From Bugula neritina (lineage: Eukaryota > Bryozoa > Gymnolaemata > Cheilostomatida > Bugulidae), in assembly GCA_964035545.1 (NCBI GenBank), contig OZ037767.1, positions 2,422,680 to 2,486,679 on the forward strand: DNA of 64,000 nucleotides. The letters run 5' to 3'. Shown here in pieces: positions 11,201 through 24,191 of the stretch (position 1 is its first letter; every line of letters starts with the position of its first letter). Position numbers and translations under genes: made by a program. The notes below the pieces were generated by a model. It was given only the letters and a program-made list of their open reading frames with translations. It was not told the DNA's origin and searched no databases.

Positions 11201-14200
11201 ATAATATAATGTATAATGATATTATTTTATGCTATACTATAGTGTGTTATATTATAATATGACTGGTCACACATATTCACTGAAACAAACCTTTTTAAGT
11301 TCTCTCCTAGTTGAATTACTTGCAGCAACTCTCTGAAGAGTGAAATTGACCTAAAATATAAAATCATTTTAAATTTCACATATTCTATCAAAAATGTTAA
11401 GTATAACATTAGTTTTACACTACATATAGGTCTATACACCAGTCTTATTTTCAATGGTGTGCAATAAAATGCTTTATCACTTTATCACATGCAGTATAAT
11501 AGAATTCTATATAGAATGGTAATACTAAAAGTTTAATGTTTACAGAAGCAGTAAAGAATATACAGAATGATACAGGAGTATCTTCTACTAACCTGACTCA
11601 AAGGAATTTTCTTATTTTTTTCATAAACATATTTGAGAACGGTTTTGGCCTTTCGAATTTTATTTACCTGCAATAAAAGTTCAAACAATGTTATAATATT
11701 TATTCTGTCACAACTTTGTATATCATGTCTACTTTCTCAACTAGACAAATCGCACAAAGCAGTTTGCATTTTTATAGGTTACCGACTCCCCATAGTGGAA
11801 TTGTTAAAATTTTATATATAAAGTTCTAGTATATATATTACCTCATCAAATTGTAAGGCAATACATGGAATTAGTCAAATATGTCCAGTATAATATGATT
11901 AGGAATATATGTTATAAAATAAAAGTAAAACTAGAAAATTATAACAACCGTCAGAGCAAGCTAACCTTCACCTCATTAGTTTGCAATGAGTCATCAATGA
12001 TTTAACTGTTATATTGTAATATTACTCTGTCTTTAGACTTTTTCAACAAACATATCATCTGTACTGCGTAACTCAATATAGTGGGAATAAAGTAACCAGC
12101 TACAAAAATGCACATGATGTTTTGGGGAGCAACAGTGGGTTTAAATTCTGGCAGATGCCATTGGTGATATCAGGAAAGGTATTTGGACAGCAAAGCTCTC
12201 AAACCAAATAAGAAGTACAAGAAGGGCAGGGGGTGGTGACCCTCATTACTATGTGTTCCCTCAGAGATAAATACTTCAGGATTTAGGCAAAAGTACGGTC
12301 TATTTAAAGCACTTCTTAAACAATAAGTAGATGACATTGAACCTGGACAAGATAGCGTGGGCTCTCTGGTAGAGTCAGTAACAAGGGTACGGAGGCTATA
12401 GCAGGTACAGCCGTAACTAGAAGAAATAACCTCCAGCTATTGAATGTATATCCTTGTATGTACCAAGTCCATTCTTCATGTGGTATGATCAGCCAGGCTA
12501 AACCTGTGGGTAACAATCATACTACATTAAAATAGACATCAGTTAAAGCGGTTCATTCACTGCTAACGCTAGCCACATTCAAGTGGCTTTGTATGGTGCT
12601 ATAATCTCTATAAAATCAGTATTATGAAGAAAATACTGGTATAGGCTCAATCAGGAGAACACAACTCTGAGAAATATTAGCACAAACAATAAGCAATTTA
12701 TATGAATACACCCTACATATAAAAGGCGCAAACACATGTCGAAAAGCATTTCAAGTATATCAAGCAATTTTTTGCAATTTGGATTTTATGTGCCTGACTA
12801 AGTTAGTAACTCGCATCTACGTCCTTTGCAAACCAAAAGTAAAGAAACAGATAATACTGATCAGATTTCTGTTAGACAATATATGCCACTTTTCAAACCG
12901 AATGCTATTAATAATTTATTTAATGAAACAAGAATATGAAAAGAAGAAAACCTGTTGTGTTGTAGTAACGCAGTAAATAAGTTGATAAACTTCATGTATT
13001 TTTCCTGCAGGCTGCTGGAGTTACATTCCCGTAGTGTGTTTGAAACATATTTTAGCAAAATATTTTGTTGCACCACTTTGGCAAAAGTTCTTGAAACTCA
13101 AATATTTGTGTGTATGCTTATGTAATAAAAAAGACAAAGTTTTTCAGAAAAAAAATTTTTCAGACTATATAAATCAACGTCGTCTGCAACTTGAGATATA
13201 TTTAACAAGTAATTAGGCAGTTTAAACCAGTCGTCTAGTTCATAACTAAGTTTCAGAGAGACTTGAAAACATCATTTTGCTGACTCCAATAAATTATAGG
13301 GAAAACCAAAAAGGAGACATTTTTAAAATGCTGTCAGACAGCTAAAGCTCAACAGCAGCAGTTGTTTTCTATACAGTTGCCTCAGCAGAAAATTTTCCAA
13401 TATGCCAGTTGAAGCTATGCAGTTAGAAAAATGCAAGACCGGCAGGAGTTTGAACTATAGACTACTGCATGTGATGCTATGATAAATAAGTCCATTAGAT
13501 CAGGTTAAAGGTATATGGTATGACTAAAAATCTATAATTAGCTACTAATACACACAATAGCTACTAACTACCAGTTGCTACAAACAAACACCAGCTATAG
13601 AGTACTAAAACAAATACCAGGCTTGAAGCAGATGTGAAATTATGATTTTCAATAATGTTAATATTTGTAGCATAAGAAGTTGTCCCTCTTTCCGATGAAG
13701 CAATAAAAATTAAAGCAAATCATCAGTTAGCGGATTAAGCTGGACAAACTATTTAGAATAAAAGTTTTGAGGCTATATATTCCCCTTTTTATCAATATAG
13801 AAATATAATGGAACTCAGTCAACTGTTTATGGAGCACCCAGATAAGCCTCCACTGATAACAATACTTGGAAATCAGAGCAAAGATCCAAGCTCCGAAAAC
13901 TAAATAAGAGGCCTTAAAAACAAACATCAATCTGTCAAGATGCGATAACAGTGGTCTATTTTTATCTATTTTACCAATGTTTTAGCCATAGTTGTAACAT
14001 AACTCATAATAAATCACAGCATTTTTGTGAATTGTTAACATAATTTTAAGTTGAGATGTCATTTTGAATCATTATGAGTAAATAACGATTCTTGCTACCC
14101 TTATACATTCTACTAAAACACAAAAACTAGTATTTGGTGCTGCAACTGCCAATAAGAAAAGTATATTCTCAACAATGGCACCATATTATAGAACTAATAT

Positions 14201-17200
14201 TGCCACACAGCTTGTGTGAGCTATTGTTACATAGAAGCCTTTTGTTTATTAGTTTATTAGTTAGTAGTTTGCATATTATGTTTAGGTGATGGGAATGTTA
14301 AAGAACAATTTTTCACAAGCTGTGTGCCTATGTGTATTGAGCATAGATGCTTAAGTTACAGCTTCTAGGTTATTTCATCATTGTTTTTAGCCATACTTGA
14401 CTTAATGAGTAAGTCAATAATTATATTATTGTATTATATTATACTACCAACAAGAAACTATAAATACAACTACAAAAATCTATATTATTGCTATAAAATT
14501 AAGTACTATAAAAAATATTTATAATATGATATCATCATCATAAAGTTAAATATAACAACGATAATTTACTAGATTTTTGGTAGAGAAAATCTCACCTGCA
14601 ATGAGTAGTAATCCCACGGAGAAGCTGCCAGGTAAAGTCAGCATGTATCTACCTCTGTTTTTGATTGGCAGAAACTCAATAACGTAAGTACTGGTCACAC
14701 ATACACTTCCACCCAGACTAAAATAATATAGAATAAGACTTACCATACTTTTACATTATCATCTTTGGATAGAAGTTGCACGTATACATATTCAAAAAAA
14801 TATATTTAACCTTTTCTGAATTTCGTTTCAATACTAAAATTTTATTACAATATAGATTAATTTTATCAATTTTATTATCTTTATTGTATTTTGTAATTTA
14901 AGCTAGACTAGATTTTCAAGTTTTATATATTGTTAATAATAGTAATATGCTGATAAATATTCGGAATAAGTAATCAAGTTTTAGTAAATAACAAGAGTTT
15001 GAAAAACTCTCACTGATTTTTGTGAATCTCACGACATAGTTCAAGGTAAATCCAATAGCATTATGTTTCAAATCTAATAAACCGAATGCCATAGAGAGGT
15101 AAGAATTTGTAGAAATAAAACTGGAAAATAGGGAATTTAACTTACCCGACCCCCCAAAAGAATCTCATTACTGTAAGAAACCACAGGCTTTGACTAGTTG
15201 AAGCTCCAATAGCAAACAGAGTGTTGATAATTTCACAAAGTACCAGCACTGGAATCCTGCCTTTAATATCAGCAATAGACCCCCAAACAAATGATCCAAC
15301 TAAAATACCTGTCAAATATAGGTTACTCAGGCTTTGATTTATTAATATATGGCAATTAATGCTGCACTTGTAAAATAAAACATTAAAATACACTGTTATT
15401 TATATATCAAGTTCAGGGATAGGTGTATAGGAATGGAGAAATTAAAAAATCTTGTGTTTTAGATTATAAATATAGCAAAGAAGTCTCAAACCAAAGTTTT
15501 TAAAAAAAATTAAAGAACTTGGGCTAATAAAAGTTCTCCACTACTGCTCTGCTATTAAAAGACTCAAACAGTTAACTATATATGTACCTAAGCCGATGTT
15601 TAATTTAACAGAATATTAAGTTAGAACCAAAATATAATATAGTCATCTCCTCACAAGTTAAAACAAGGAGCTGCTTCTATCTGTTAACAGCTACAAGAAA
15701 CTCAACATACTCAGTTGAAATAAAGTGATGTCTACTGCCTACCAACGAGTCCAGTTGATGGAAATAGACTAAGTTCTAAGTCACTGGCCTCAAATTCACA
15801 AGAAACTTTTGGCATAATGAAGGAAGGGGCAAGATTACCGAGAGCATCAGCCAACCGGCACCACCCAAACACCATCAACATCCATATTTGGAACCTACCA
15901 AAGCCTGATAATTGAAAAGGCAGGAATGAGTGTCAACATGAGTTAAATGCAATTTGTAAAGCATTCACGTTTCTAAAATATATTGTATGTTAAGCTAAAA
16001 ATGGTAACGTGAGTTATGGAAGTAATGAAAGCAGTTTTTGAAAATCAGCTAGAACGTGATTTAAAATGTTTCATAGAACTTTATGATTTATCAACTCACA
16101 ATTTTTATATAAAAAAGAATAAAAAATTATTCAATAGAAATCCTAAACAAGTACCAAGTAACATTATTACTGCTGAGTTACCCATGTGGAACCAACCATT
16201 GCAGGATATTCAAATCAAAAAACAACAATAAAGTATGACCATCTCTTAGGGAGTAGAACCTACCTATCATTTCTACAGCTTGGTCTAAGGTCAAAGGTTC
16301 TCCATCTTTCTTATCATTATTGTTGGTACTCTGGTAGTCAGTCACATCTGAAACATAATATTATGATTATCTACATAAACTAGTGTAAGACCTCTCTCTA
16401 GAAGATAAGTACAGATCATCTAAATGGCTTCCGGGTACAACATTTTTACTTCCATTTTAAACAATTTATAAGAGCTAAAAAATTCATTCAATGTGAACAT
16501 TTTTAATTTCTAACTGATAATTTGTCCCGTTGAGCTAAAACTTTTTAGCAATTAGCAAAATAAATAGAAGTCGGGACAAAAAATGTTGTCATTTAAACTT
16601 TGTAAGTTGAAAGTATTAAGTTCTGATAGAACATTTTGAAAAAAAAAATTGAATTACACAAGCAGAATAAATAAAACTATATTATGTTTGCTTTATTTCT
16701 TATATTAGATTAAGTCTCTCAGTTTGGAATGTGAGTTTAATGTTCTAGAAATCTCCAAATGATGTGTTGGGATGGCACACAGCTAAAGTTGCCTTTGACT
16801 CTAGAAAACTAGCTCAGCTAGTAGTAATTATCATGTAAATATAAATCAATGGAGTAATATTGAACATAGCAGTTGAAAGCTATTTTCAAAATATAATCAC
16901 GAATTTGATCATCAATATTTATAACATACATGCAATGCGCACAGGAAAAACAGGGGTGGAAGTACTAGTACTCCAGGGGTATACCAGTACTCTAAGGGGA
17001 ATACTTTACAGAAATTTAAAGAAAACTTTGTCTATATTTGATTTGTTACCCAATTTATAAATATGTATTAGTGTATATTTTATCACTTCACTATACCATA
17101 GCTGTTAGACTACAAAGTATAGACATTATAGAGGGGGTACAATTAGGAATGCTGGTGAAATGGGTACCACTCTTACAATTTAGGAGAATACTTATAATAA

Positions 17201-17559
17201 GTTTCAATGTTGCAATATTCAGGAAAACATTATTTCTTACAGTTGCACTTTCATGCATTTTAAACATTTATTCATTTTACAAAAATTTGCTTTAAATATT
17301 GCAGCAAGTTAGCAAACCTAAATGGGAAAGATGCCAACTTTACTAGCCACTATATTCTTATTTTGCAAACAATATGGGGCCACAATTATTGATGGCCAAC
17401 TGCTCACGTACGCACATTCTAATTGGTTTATGCACGCTATATGCACAAAGGCGCTGGTAACTATTAATTACTATACTAACCGGCTGTGTCCGGTTGCAAC
17501 TTACTACAGGATGAAGGCACAATAAGAGCCTCGGTTTCATCTCCTCCAGTGCTTTCCAT
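8274..17559 (-). CDS. SV2/SVOP-like major facilitator transporter
   Basis: Twelve exons: 17559-17505, 16347-16260, 15894-15743, 15308-15146, 14717-14596, 12503-12343, 11667-11593, 11350-11291, 10702-10602, 10125-9899, 9426-9267, 8460-8274. All phases agree, giving 516 aa. The protein should be a 12-helix membrane transporter. Family marks in order: an acidic N-terminus with LTLDQAVEMIGRFQ (SV2-type EEAV...GFGRFQ), WGSIADIKGR (MFS motif A, about residue 106), a GGS helix-4 start, IIPHEEW...NSWRLFLL, LPESPRYL (about 238-245), TPEMRKR, NFGLTLWFPTMI, VGRK, and VNAELFPTKIRSTAMG near residue 450. The fourth luminal loop is short (about 45 residues, with NAT and NKT glycosylation sites) and lacks the long pentapeptide-repeat loop of vertebrate SV2. 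Substrate unknown. Introns 5 (2.1 kb) and 2 (1.2 kb) are the largest. A three-exon pseudogene copy lies upstream. Confidence 0.9.
15424..15547. mobile_element. MITE-like repeat, family A, copy 1
   Basis: Lies in intron 3 of the SV2-like gene. It opens with GGAATGGAGAAATT and closes with AAAGAACTTGGGCT...TTCTCCACTACTGC, an imperfect inverted pair. The same ends occur at 18759-18893, 23031-23176 and 44225-44358. Confidence 0.5.
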
Positions 17560-20556
17560 CACCACCTTTTCAATGACTCTATTCAACAGATAACTTTGCT
17601 CTCACAACAAAATATCTTTCTAAATTTGAAGTAACCTGTAAAATAACAGGTTTTTTGTATGAACTGATATAACCATTGTAAATAATTATGCAGACGTATC
17701 GATCGCGCCTACGGTTGATGAATCACGTGATAGGTGGTTATTAAGATAATTATAGTAATAGGATGTTAGCACTCACTATGTAATTGGTGTATATATTTCT
17801 ACTAAAGCAACATTATTTTATGAAGTATCTCCGATAGTTCATTACCTGTTACTAGTATATGCACGGTTATGAAAGCTTCTGGGACTTAATTTAAATATCT
17901 GACCATTGCATTACAGCCCAAGCTATCTGCTACTTTTTATTAGAGGACATGGTGTATTGTAAAACCTAGAATTTTCAGTTATATACTGCATCTACTTCCA
18001 AATCTGCACCTAAAACCACGTCAATGTAAATTTGTTATTTGTTAATATTAATAGCTTAGCACTTTAATAAATACAGGAGGGTGGGGGGGTCTAAACCAGT
18101 CATCAATTTTCACAGACTGCGACAATCAAATTCATAATTATTTAGGCAAAATCTCCAAAAACAAGAAATAAGAAGTTGGTGAATCTTGTTCACTTGGCTT
18201 AGCAGATCATCAAATGATTTGTTGATATTTTACCTTAGGGGACCTTTAAAATATCCAAACAGAATATGCCCTCGTTCGGCTGTGCCAAAGATATGCCAAT
18301 TAAAATAAAATTCCATGCATCTTATCTATGGACTTAACTCGGATATACTGCATTGTGCATTTTAAAATTTATTCTCATATTTGGAAAAAGTTATTCAGTG
18401 TAGCTTTGTGACAGCTATGGTAGCATTAAATAAGCTACTATAGATGCGTGGGTGCAGCCATTAACAATGATAGGTGGAGCTTCAAATACGTTATTAATGA
18501 TATAAAAACACTTAATACAATATATAGGATATTATATTTATATTTCAATTAGTGTTACTTCCAATTTTAATGCATGAAATGCGGCAGACTTTGACAAAGC
18601 AGCACATTAAGGAATTCATCAGAGCTAAATGGTGTTTACTAATTTTGCTATCAAAAACTCTCTCTCCCAAAATTGCAACTATTCGGGTCTAATATATTTA
18701 AATTTTAGACAATTACAATTTAACATCTACTTGAAAGTGATGAAAAATTGTTGAGGTGGGTGAAGTAATGGAGAAATTAAGCCTGTGCTCTAAATCAGAA
18801 TTGCAGCAAAAAAAGTTATGTGGAAAATTTCAACCAAAATTTATCAGGAAAATTAAAGAACTTGGACTCATAAATTTTTCTTATTACTTCACCTTATAAA
18901 TAAATTCTATAGCTAAGGTTTATTATCAATATCAAACAAAATAAATAACATGTGAGATTATATTATAACAACAAATTAAATTTGCTTCCTTACAACCTGA
19001 ACTGGATATAAACACCTACTGATTAAAGTTTGTAAAATAACATAAAATCAATATGGTAATAACACTCACCCACATGATACTAATAACATAGATAAATTAA
19101 CTTACAAATGCAAAAATTCATTCAATATGTTCCCAGCTTATTGATTGAGAGGTCTACAGTGAATTAATAAGCTCTACAATGTCCTTTGTAGTAGACAATA
19201 GATTCCGGTCTGCACAGCTACAGCTAGCTAACAGTGAGCAAACAAGCTTGTCCAACATTCTGCCTGAAATCCAATTGGTTGTGCTACTAGTTAACTTTAA
19301 GAATGTACGTACACTGCACAGTTGTATGTAAACCAGGCGATTAGTCACGCTACCACCATGTTCTTTATTGATGGGTATTATGACAACCACTGACACAACG
19401 GTTAAGAAGTGAAAGGGGGGATCTTATTGTGGGAGGAGACAATTTCTCAATGGCTGGCTGAACAATATTGAGCCAAAAAATTAGAAAAGCCCGAGTTGTA
19501 GATACAGATTGTGGCACAAAGATTGTTTTCTCGGAAGATTTTCAATAATAATTAGAGAACTTAGGCTATGGGAATTTTACCTAACGGCATCTTTTATTTA
19601 CTATAAGGTGATAACTTCAGACAAGTTGCTAATTTAAGAAGACAACTCCTTAATTATTTTAGCTTTAGAAAATCATGTTACATTTCATTGAGTGGAGTAA
19701 AAAGTCAGTTCAAGACAATATATGAACCATAGGCTGGTTGCATGGTGCATAGGCTTTGGATTTTTAGTTACAACTTCTTTTTGAAAGATTCTAAAGCAAA
19801 TTCCTCACATAAGCTTGGGTTGAAAGCTTACAATAGCTATAGTATATTATTTAGCACTTAATATCCATGTTGATGGTACATATAATTCAGCAAACTTATG
19901 ATTATGTCAATAATTTGGTATGTAGATTTTTTCTGCAGATAAAGTTTGCAGCTATAAAATGCTACAGATATACCCTGTACTCCTAAGATATAATATAATA
20001 CCACACCTATTTCAATACTTATTTGATTTCGTGGTGAAATATGCTCACTTAGAGTTCTTGTTTAGTAACAAAGTAGCTGAACATTATTACATATAAAGAC
20101 TGACGTTGTGTGTGTTATATTTTCTTTTTTCAATTTTGTTTAGGTTTTATAGTTTATTTAATGCTTTATAAAGATGACAAGAATATAAATTTTACAAATA
20201 AAATAAATTGGAATGTCATATGAAGGGGTAATATACTTATTTCTTGATTATGCAAATTATGAATGTTTCATTTTTATTTGAAACCCTGTTAAGTTGTTCA
20301 CACGCATCCAAGTTGTGTAAATTTGTCAGTTTTCCCCACCATAAAATTATCTTAAAATAATACGAAAACTATAAAATATTGTATCATTAGTTGAAGACAC
20401 TTAATTATTAAAGCAGAATATATTATAATATGCTATAATATTTTAATTTTTATTCTTTTAAAAAATAAGGAAACTCTAGATTTTAGTAGTGAAAAAAATA
20501 CAATATAGTTATAGTTATAGAACTTACACCCAAAATGCTTAGAGCTTGAAAATTGC
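17560..20556. other. Intergenic region upstream of the SV2-like gene
   Basis: No gene seen on either strand. It holds a family A MITE copy (18759-18893) and a degenerate one near 19430-19605. It should include the promoter of the SV2-like gene. The rest is AT-rich unique sequence. Confidence 0.5.
18759..18893. mobile_element. MITE-like repeat, family A, copy 2
   Basis: The clearest copy, 135 bp. Its terminal inverted repeat GGTGAAGTAAT is perfect for 11 bp and continues imperfectly (GGAGAAATT against AAGAAAAATT). It carries the family core TTAAAGAACTTGGACT. No convincing target duplication is visible. Confidence 0.6.
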
Positions 20557-22490
20557 TCAATATATAGCAGTGTTGGTAGTATTGAGTAGTTTGTAGGTGA
20601 GAATCCCACCAAGCGCTAGAAAACCAGCTATTAACAGAATTGGAATTGCGCAATGAACTGACAGTAGTGCCCCCATCAACACTATAGCCAATATAGAGGA
20701 GATCTGTTCAAATACTGCTCTTTGTAAACCCATAGCTGTTGATCTACAAAAGTCCACACTTCTTTATTATGTGCTTTAAGGAAGATTTATTCAAAATTAA
20801 CTCTTGTATAGAAAGTGTTGTGTCAATTTGAACTCTCATGGAGTGAGTACTAACTGAGCAATTTATTGCCACACCAGAAAACAATGCAACACGTGAATAT
20901 ATTACTACATAAAATTGCTTTGAAATGCAAGGTGTTTAAAAACCAATGTTTACAAGTAAATGATGGATGTAGTGGTAATACCAAACGTTAATTGTAACAT
21001 GGAGTAGTTATGATATTATAACATCACAATACAAAATATCAACAATAAATAGATAAAGCAACTCCAAAAGTGTTTTTAGGGCTATTCTTTGTAAGCTAAT
21101 TGCCCAAATTAACAATTTTAATTCATGCCTGCAGAATATAATTATAAAAATGACAGTATAATTTATTACCTAGGATGTAATCAATGGCATTGAAATGGCA
21201 TGTTATATATGAACACATTGATATTTTGGATACCGCTATAATGTTATGGTTTATATGGCTTCATGGTGCTTTTTTTAATAGTTCCAATCATCCAAATTAA
21301 ATAATATGCCAAATATGAATGCCTAATACAATACTGTGTATTTGATATATATATATTAACAGCACTTTAACCAAAATAAACTACTACATTATAACCAATC
21401 ATAGCAAACTCCGTACCTGATTTTAGTAGGGAAAAGTTCAGCATTAACTAGATGTGCCACATACTCGGATGCTCTACTCAATGCTGTGAAGATGCATGAC
21501 ATCACAATATACTTCCTGTTGGACTGGACACAAACCATATAAAGAATACGCTAACTGCATTCAGTATCATAGATACACCTAGAAATAAATTTAATTACAA
21601 CAATCATAGCTTTAAAATATTTATGTATTACAGAGTTGTAGCAAAATGTTCATATATTGCAAAAGTCATGCATACAGAATAAAAAAATTCAAAAACAGAG
21701 TAAAAACTACTGTCACAAACCTGGTACTAACCAGTCTACAATGCATATTAAGGTAAACACTGTAAGAAACACATGTCACCGTGAATATCTACCTCATTAC
21801 CAAAAGAGTAGGAGAGTGCAACTCCAGAGAAATTTGTCAAGAAGTAAGGTTATTACTCAACAGGTTTTATAAACTAATAAAATACATCATATATCATCTT
21901 GTCATGTGATTCTTGACATGTGATGTTGTGATGTGATATGTGACAAGTGAGATGTTACTGGTGACATGTGTCATGTGATGTGTGTCATGTGACTAGTGAC
22001 TAGTGACATGTGATGTGTGAAATGTGTCATGTTACTAAAGACATGCGACTAGTACAAAAGCCACATTTGCTGAGCTACTAAAAGTATTTAAAGAAATATA
22101 TTCCAGTTTTGAGAGGCATGAGAAAGTAGCAATAACATGACATTCCAATATATTGTAACGACTAGCTAAAAGAGAATCCCCTAATAATATAAGCTATGAC
22201 ATACTATAAGGTATAAAGTGTCCTGGGTAATATGGGTGCATTGTAATATGGCGCTATTTACCAAGAAGTACTTTTCTCTTTAAAAGATCAACCAGTAGCA
22301 AGTATACCAGGTGACCAGGTATATTGGTTGTGACTTGTATGAATGTGTCAGTATAGACTGAGCTCTGATCAGAGGTGTCACACTGCGTCTTATTGGATAG
22401 TGGTAGTGATGCGCCACACATTGACGTAGCGTCAGACTCAACCATTTGGTCTATCATCGTAGGAAACCACAATATCAGACCAAAGTACTG
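20557..22490 (-). pseudogene. Truncated, frameshifted copy of the SV2-like gene
   Basis: Three exons match exons 10-12 of the gene at 8274-17559: about 22490-22262, 21578-21417 and 20743-20557. The second is 162 bp against 160 in the intact gene because of a 2-bp AT insertion at the conserved GSIV site, which brings in a TGA. At the 5' end of the first exon the frame is also offset from the intact gene, and the VGRK motif has become LKRK. The last exon is the same length (187 bp) and still open. I see no trace of exons 1-9 upstream. Introns have diverged almost completely while exons remain close, so the duplication is old. Expression of a short product cannot be excluded. Confidence 0.82.
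21897..22055. repeat. CATGTGA/GTGACATG simple repeat
   Basis: An irregular array of GTGACATGTGAT-type words between two pseudogene exons. Because CATGTG and CACATG are complements, the array is rich in short palindromes and E-box-like hexamers. Confidence 0.8.
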
Positions 22491-22578
22491 CTAAAATAGC
22501 GTATTCAGCAGGATTTGTTTAGGAAATAACAAGATAGTTTAGTTAAGTGAGTAGACATTCAAAATATAGAAAGCCTAA

Positions 22579-22650
22579 ATATATATATATATATGTGTGT
22601 GTGTGTGCGTGTGTGCGAGTGCGCGAGTGCGCGAGCGCATGTGTGTATAT
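22579..22650. repeat. (TA)n-(TG)n-(CG-rich) microsatellite
   Basis: TA repeats pass into TG repeats and then GCGAGT units. It lies about 90 bp beyond the outermost pseudogene exon. Confidence 0.85.
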
Positions 22651-23030
22651 AGAATTGAATTCTTGAAAATAGGAGATGAGAGGATAGCTCAGTATTTTTA
22701 TTGCACTACAAGAGTTGTTTTCTCTTATTGAACAGACTGTCACTAAGCCTTATAATGCATAATATGATAGTAGTTCTACAAACCCAGGTTTCCGTATTGA
22801 GAACATACAGAACGTGTTAGCAGTTTTATGACCTCTTCCACAGTATTTGTAGTCACCATATCAGCTACTACAGTTATTATACACCTATACTGTGTATGTA
22901 TATGGTTAACAGAAGTGAAGCCACTGTATATTATAATAATGTACTATTAGTTAATCTTGCTCATGGCCTGGCAAGTGGAAGCAATGACTTAAAACTATGT
23001 AAATTTATATATTGCAATGGGTGAATGTAC

Positions 23031-23176
23031 TTGCAGTAATGGAGAATTTAGGAGAAGCATGAGGTTTAAATAAAAAGTGCAGTAAGTTGTGCTCTTGTGA
23101 GACTTTTAGCCTGCAGCAAAATTTATAGAGGAAACTCAAGAACTAGGACTATCAATTTTTTTACCATTGCACTTAT
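23031..23176. mobile_element. MITE-like repeat, family A, copy 3
   Basis: Starts TTGCAGTAATGGAGAATTTA. Ends with CAAGAACTAGGACTAT...TTTACCATTGCACTTA, the imperfect inverse. Longer internally than copy 2. Confidence 0.5.
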
Positions 23177-23764
23177 AGGGGCTTATTCCCATTTTCAGCA
23201 CCAACTTGGATAATGAACTGCTTTTGTTTATTATTGCGGTAATATTGATAAAATATTGAGACAAATATCAAAAAGACATTGATCACAAGAAACCAGGTTT
23301 ATTTTAGATACTATACTTAAAGCAGCATTTTTCTTCAAAACCATTATCAGTCCAAAATGTAGATAAGATAAAATACAACACCATTATACCTATAAAGTTT
23401 CACACCATTACCAACACCAATACTAAATAGTGTAATAAAAACCTAAACCAATTTAATTATTGTAAACAAATTAATTAGTAAATATAATACTTAGGACTAT
23501 ATAATAATATATTGTAGTATATAATAATGTATTGTAACATATGTATAATAATGTATTATAATATATTATAATGTATAATATATTGTGATGCACTATATCG
23601 CAATGCATGTACTGAAATACAAACCCTGCCAGTACTCACTATAATGAAGAGATTCTTACTCAATTAACTCATACAAAAATAAAAGTACAGTTGAATATAA
23701 AAATATGACCATACGAGGTATATTGAGGTGATACACAATTTTCTGATGTGACAATAACTAGCCA

Positions 23765-24010
23765 CAAATAGCTGCCAGAATGAATAATGCTGCCGTTGAT
23801 GAACGTGCCCAATAGGTACAATAGCTGCCAAAAAGGGCTTGTCCTGCTGCTGCAAGGCTTATAAGGGAAATAGCTGCCAGAAAGAGCTTACAACAACCGA
23901 GTAGAGCTGCCAATGAAGGGGCGGATAGCTGCCAATGAAGGGGAGGATAGCTGCCAGAAGGGCTCCCAAAAAGGGGCAAATATTGTTGTTAAACATAAGA
24001 ACTGCCAATA
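23765..24010. repeat. Degenerate AGCTGCCA array
   Basis: AGCTGCCA or a close variant recurs seven to eight times at 20-50 bp spacing, often followed by A-rich then GGG. It lies about 180-430 bp past the TAT stop and may be transcribed in its 3' UTR. Translations of this array are artefacts. Confidence 0.7.
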
Positions 24011-24191
24011 TGGGCTGTAGATTAAAACAATGAGATTGACTACTTTAATACATAATTAGGTGATGAGAAATTTAGAATGTCATTTTTTGACTTGAAAAAA
24101 CTTATCTAATAATAATTATAACAGAAAAAAAAATTTCAGTAAATATTAAAATTGGCACAGTTAGATGTGTTGGTAGTATTAGCAATATCTG

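Larger units (their letters stand above)
22491..24191. other. Region between the pseudogene and TAT
   Basis: No gene seen. It contains the microsatellite at 22579-22650, a family A MITE (23031-23176), an AT-rich TATAATGTAT tract near 23500-23590, and the AGCTGCCA array at 23765-24010. The TAT 3' UTR should lie in its right part. Confidence 0.5.

Noticed and set aside
22780-22870. Possible further pseudogene exon upstream of the SV2-like copy
   Set aside because: Translation in all frames shows no match to exon 9 of the intact gene (TPEMRKR region).
23664-23979. Overlapping minus-strand frames rich in A, L and G
   Set aside because: They translate the AGCTGCCA array and have no start context or splice support.
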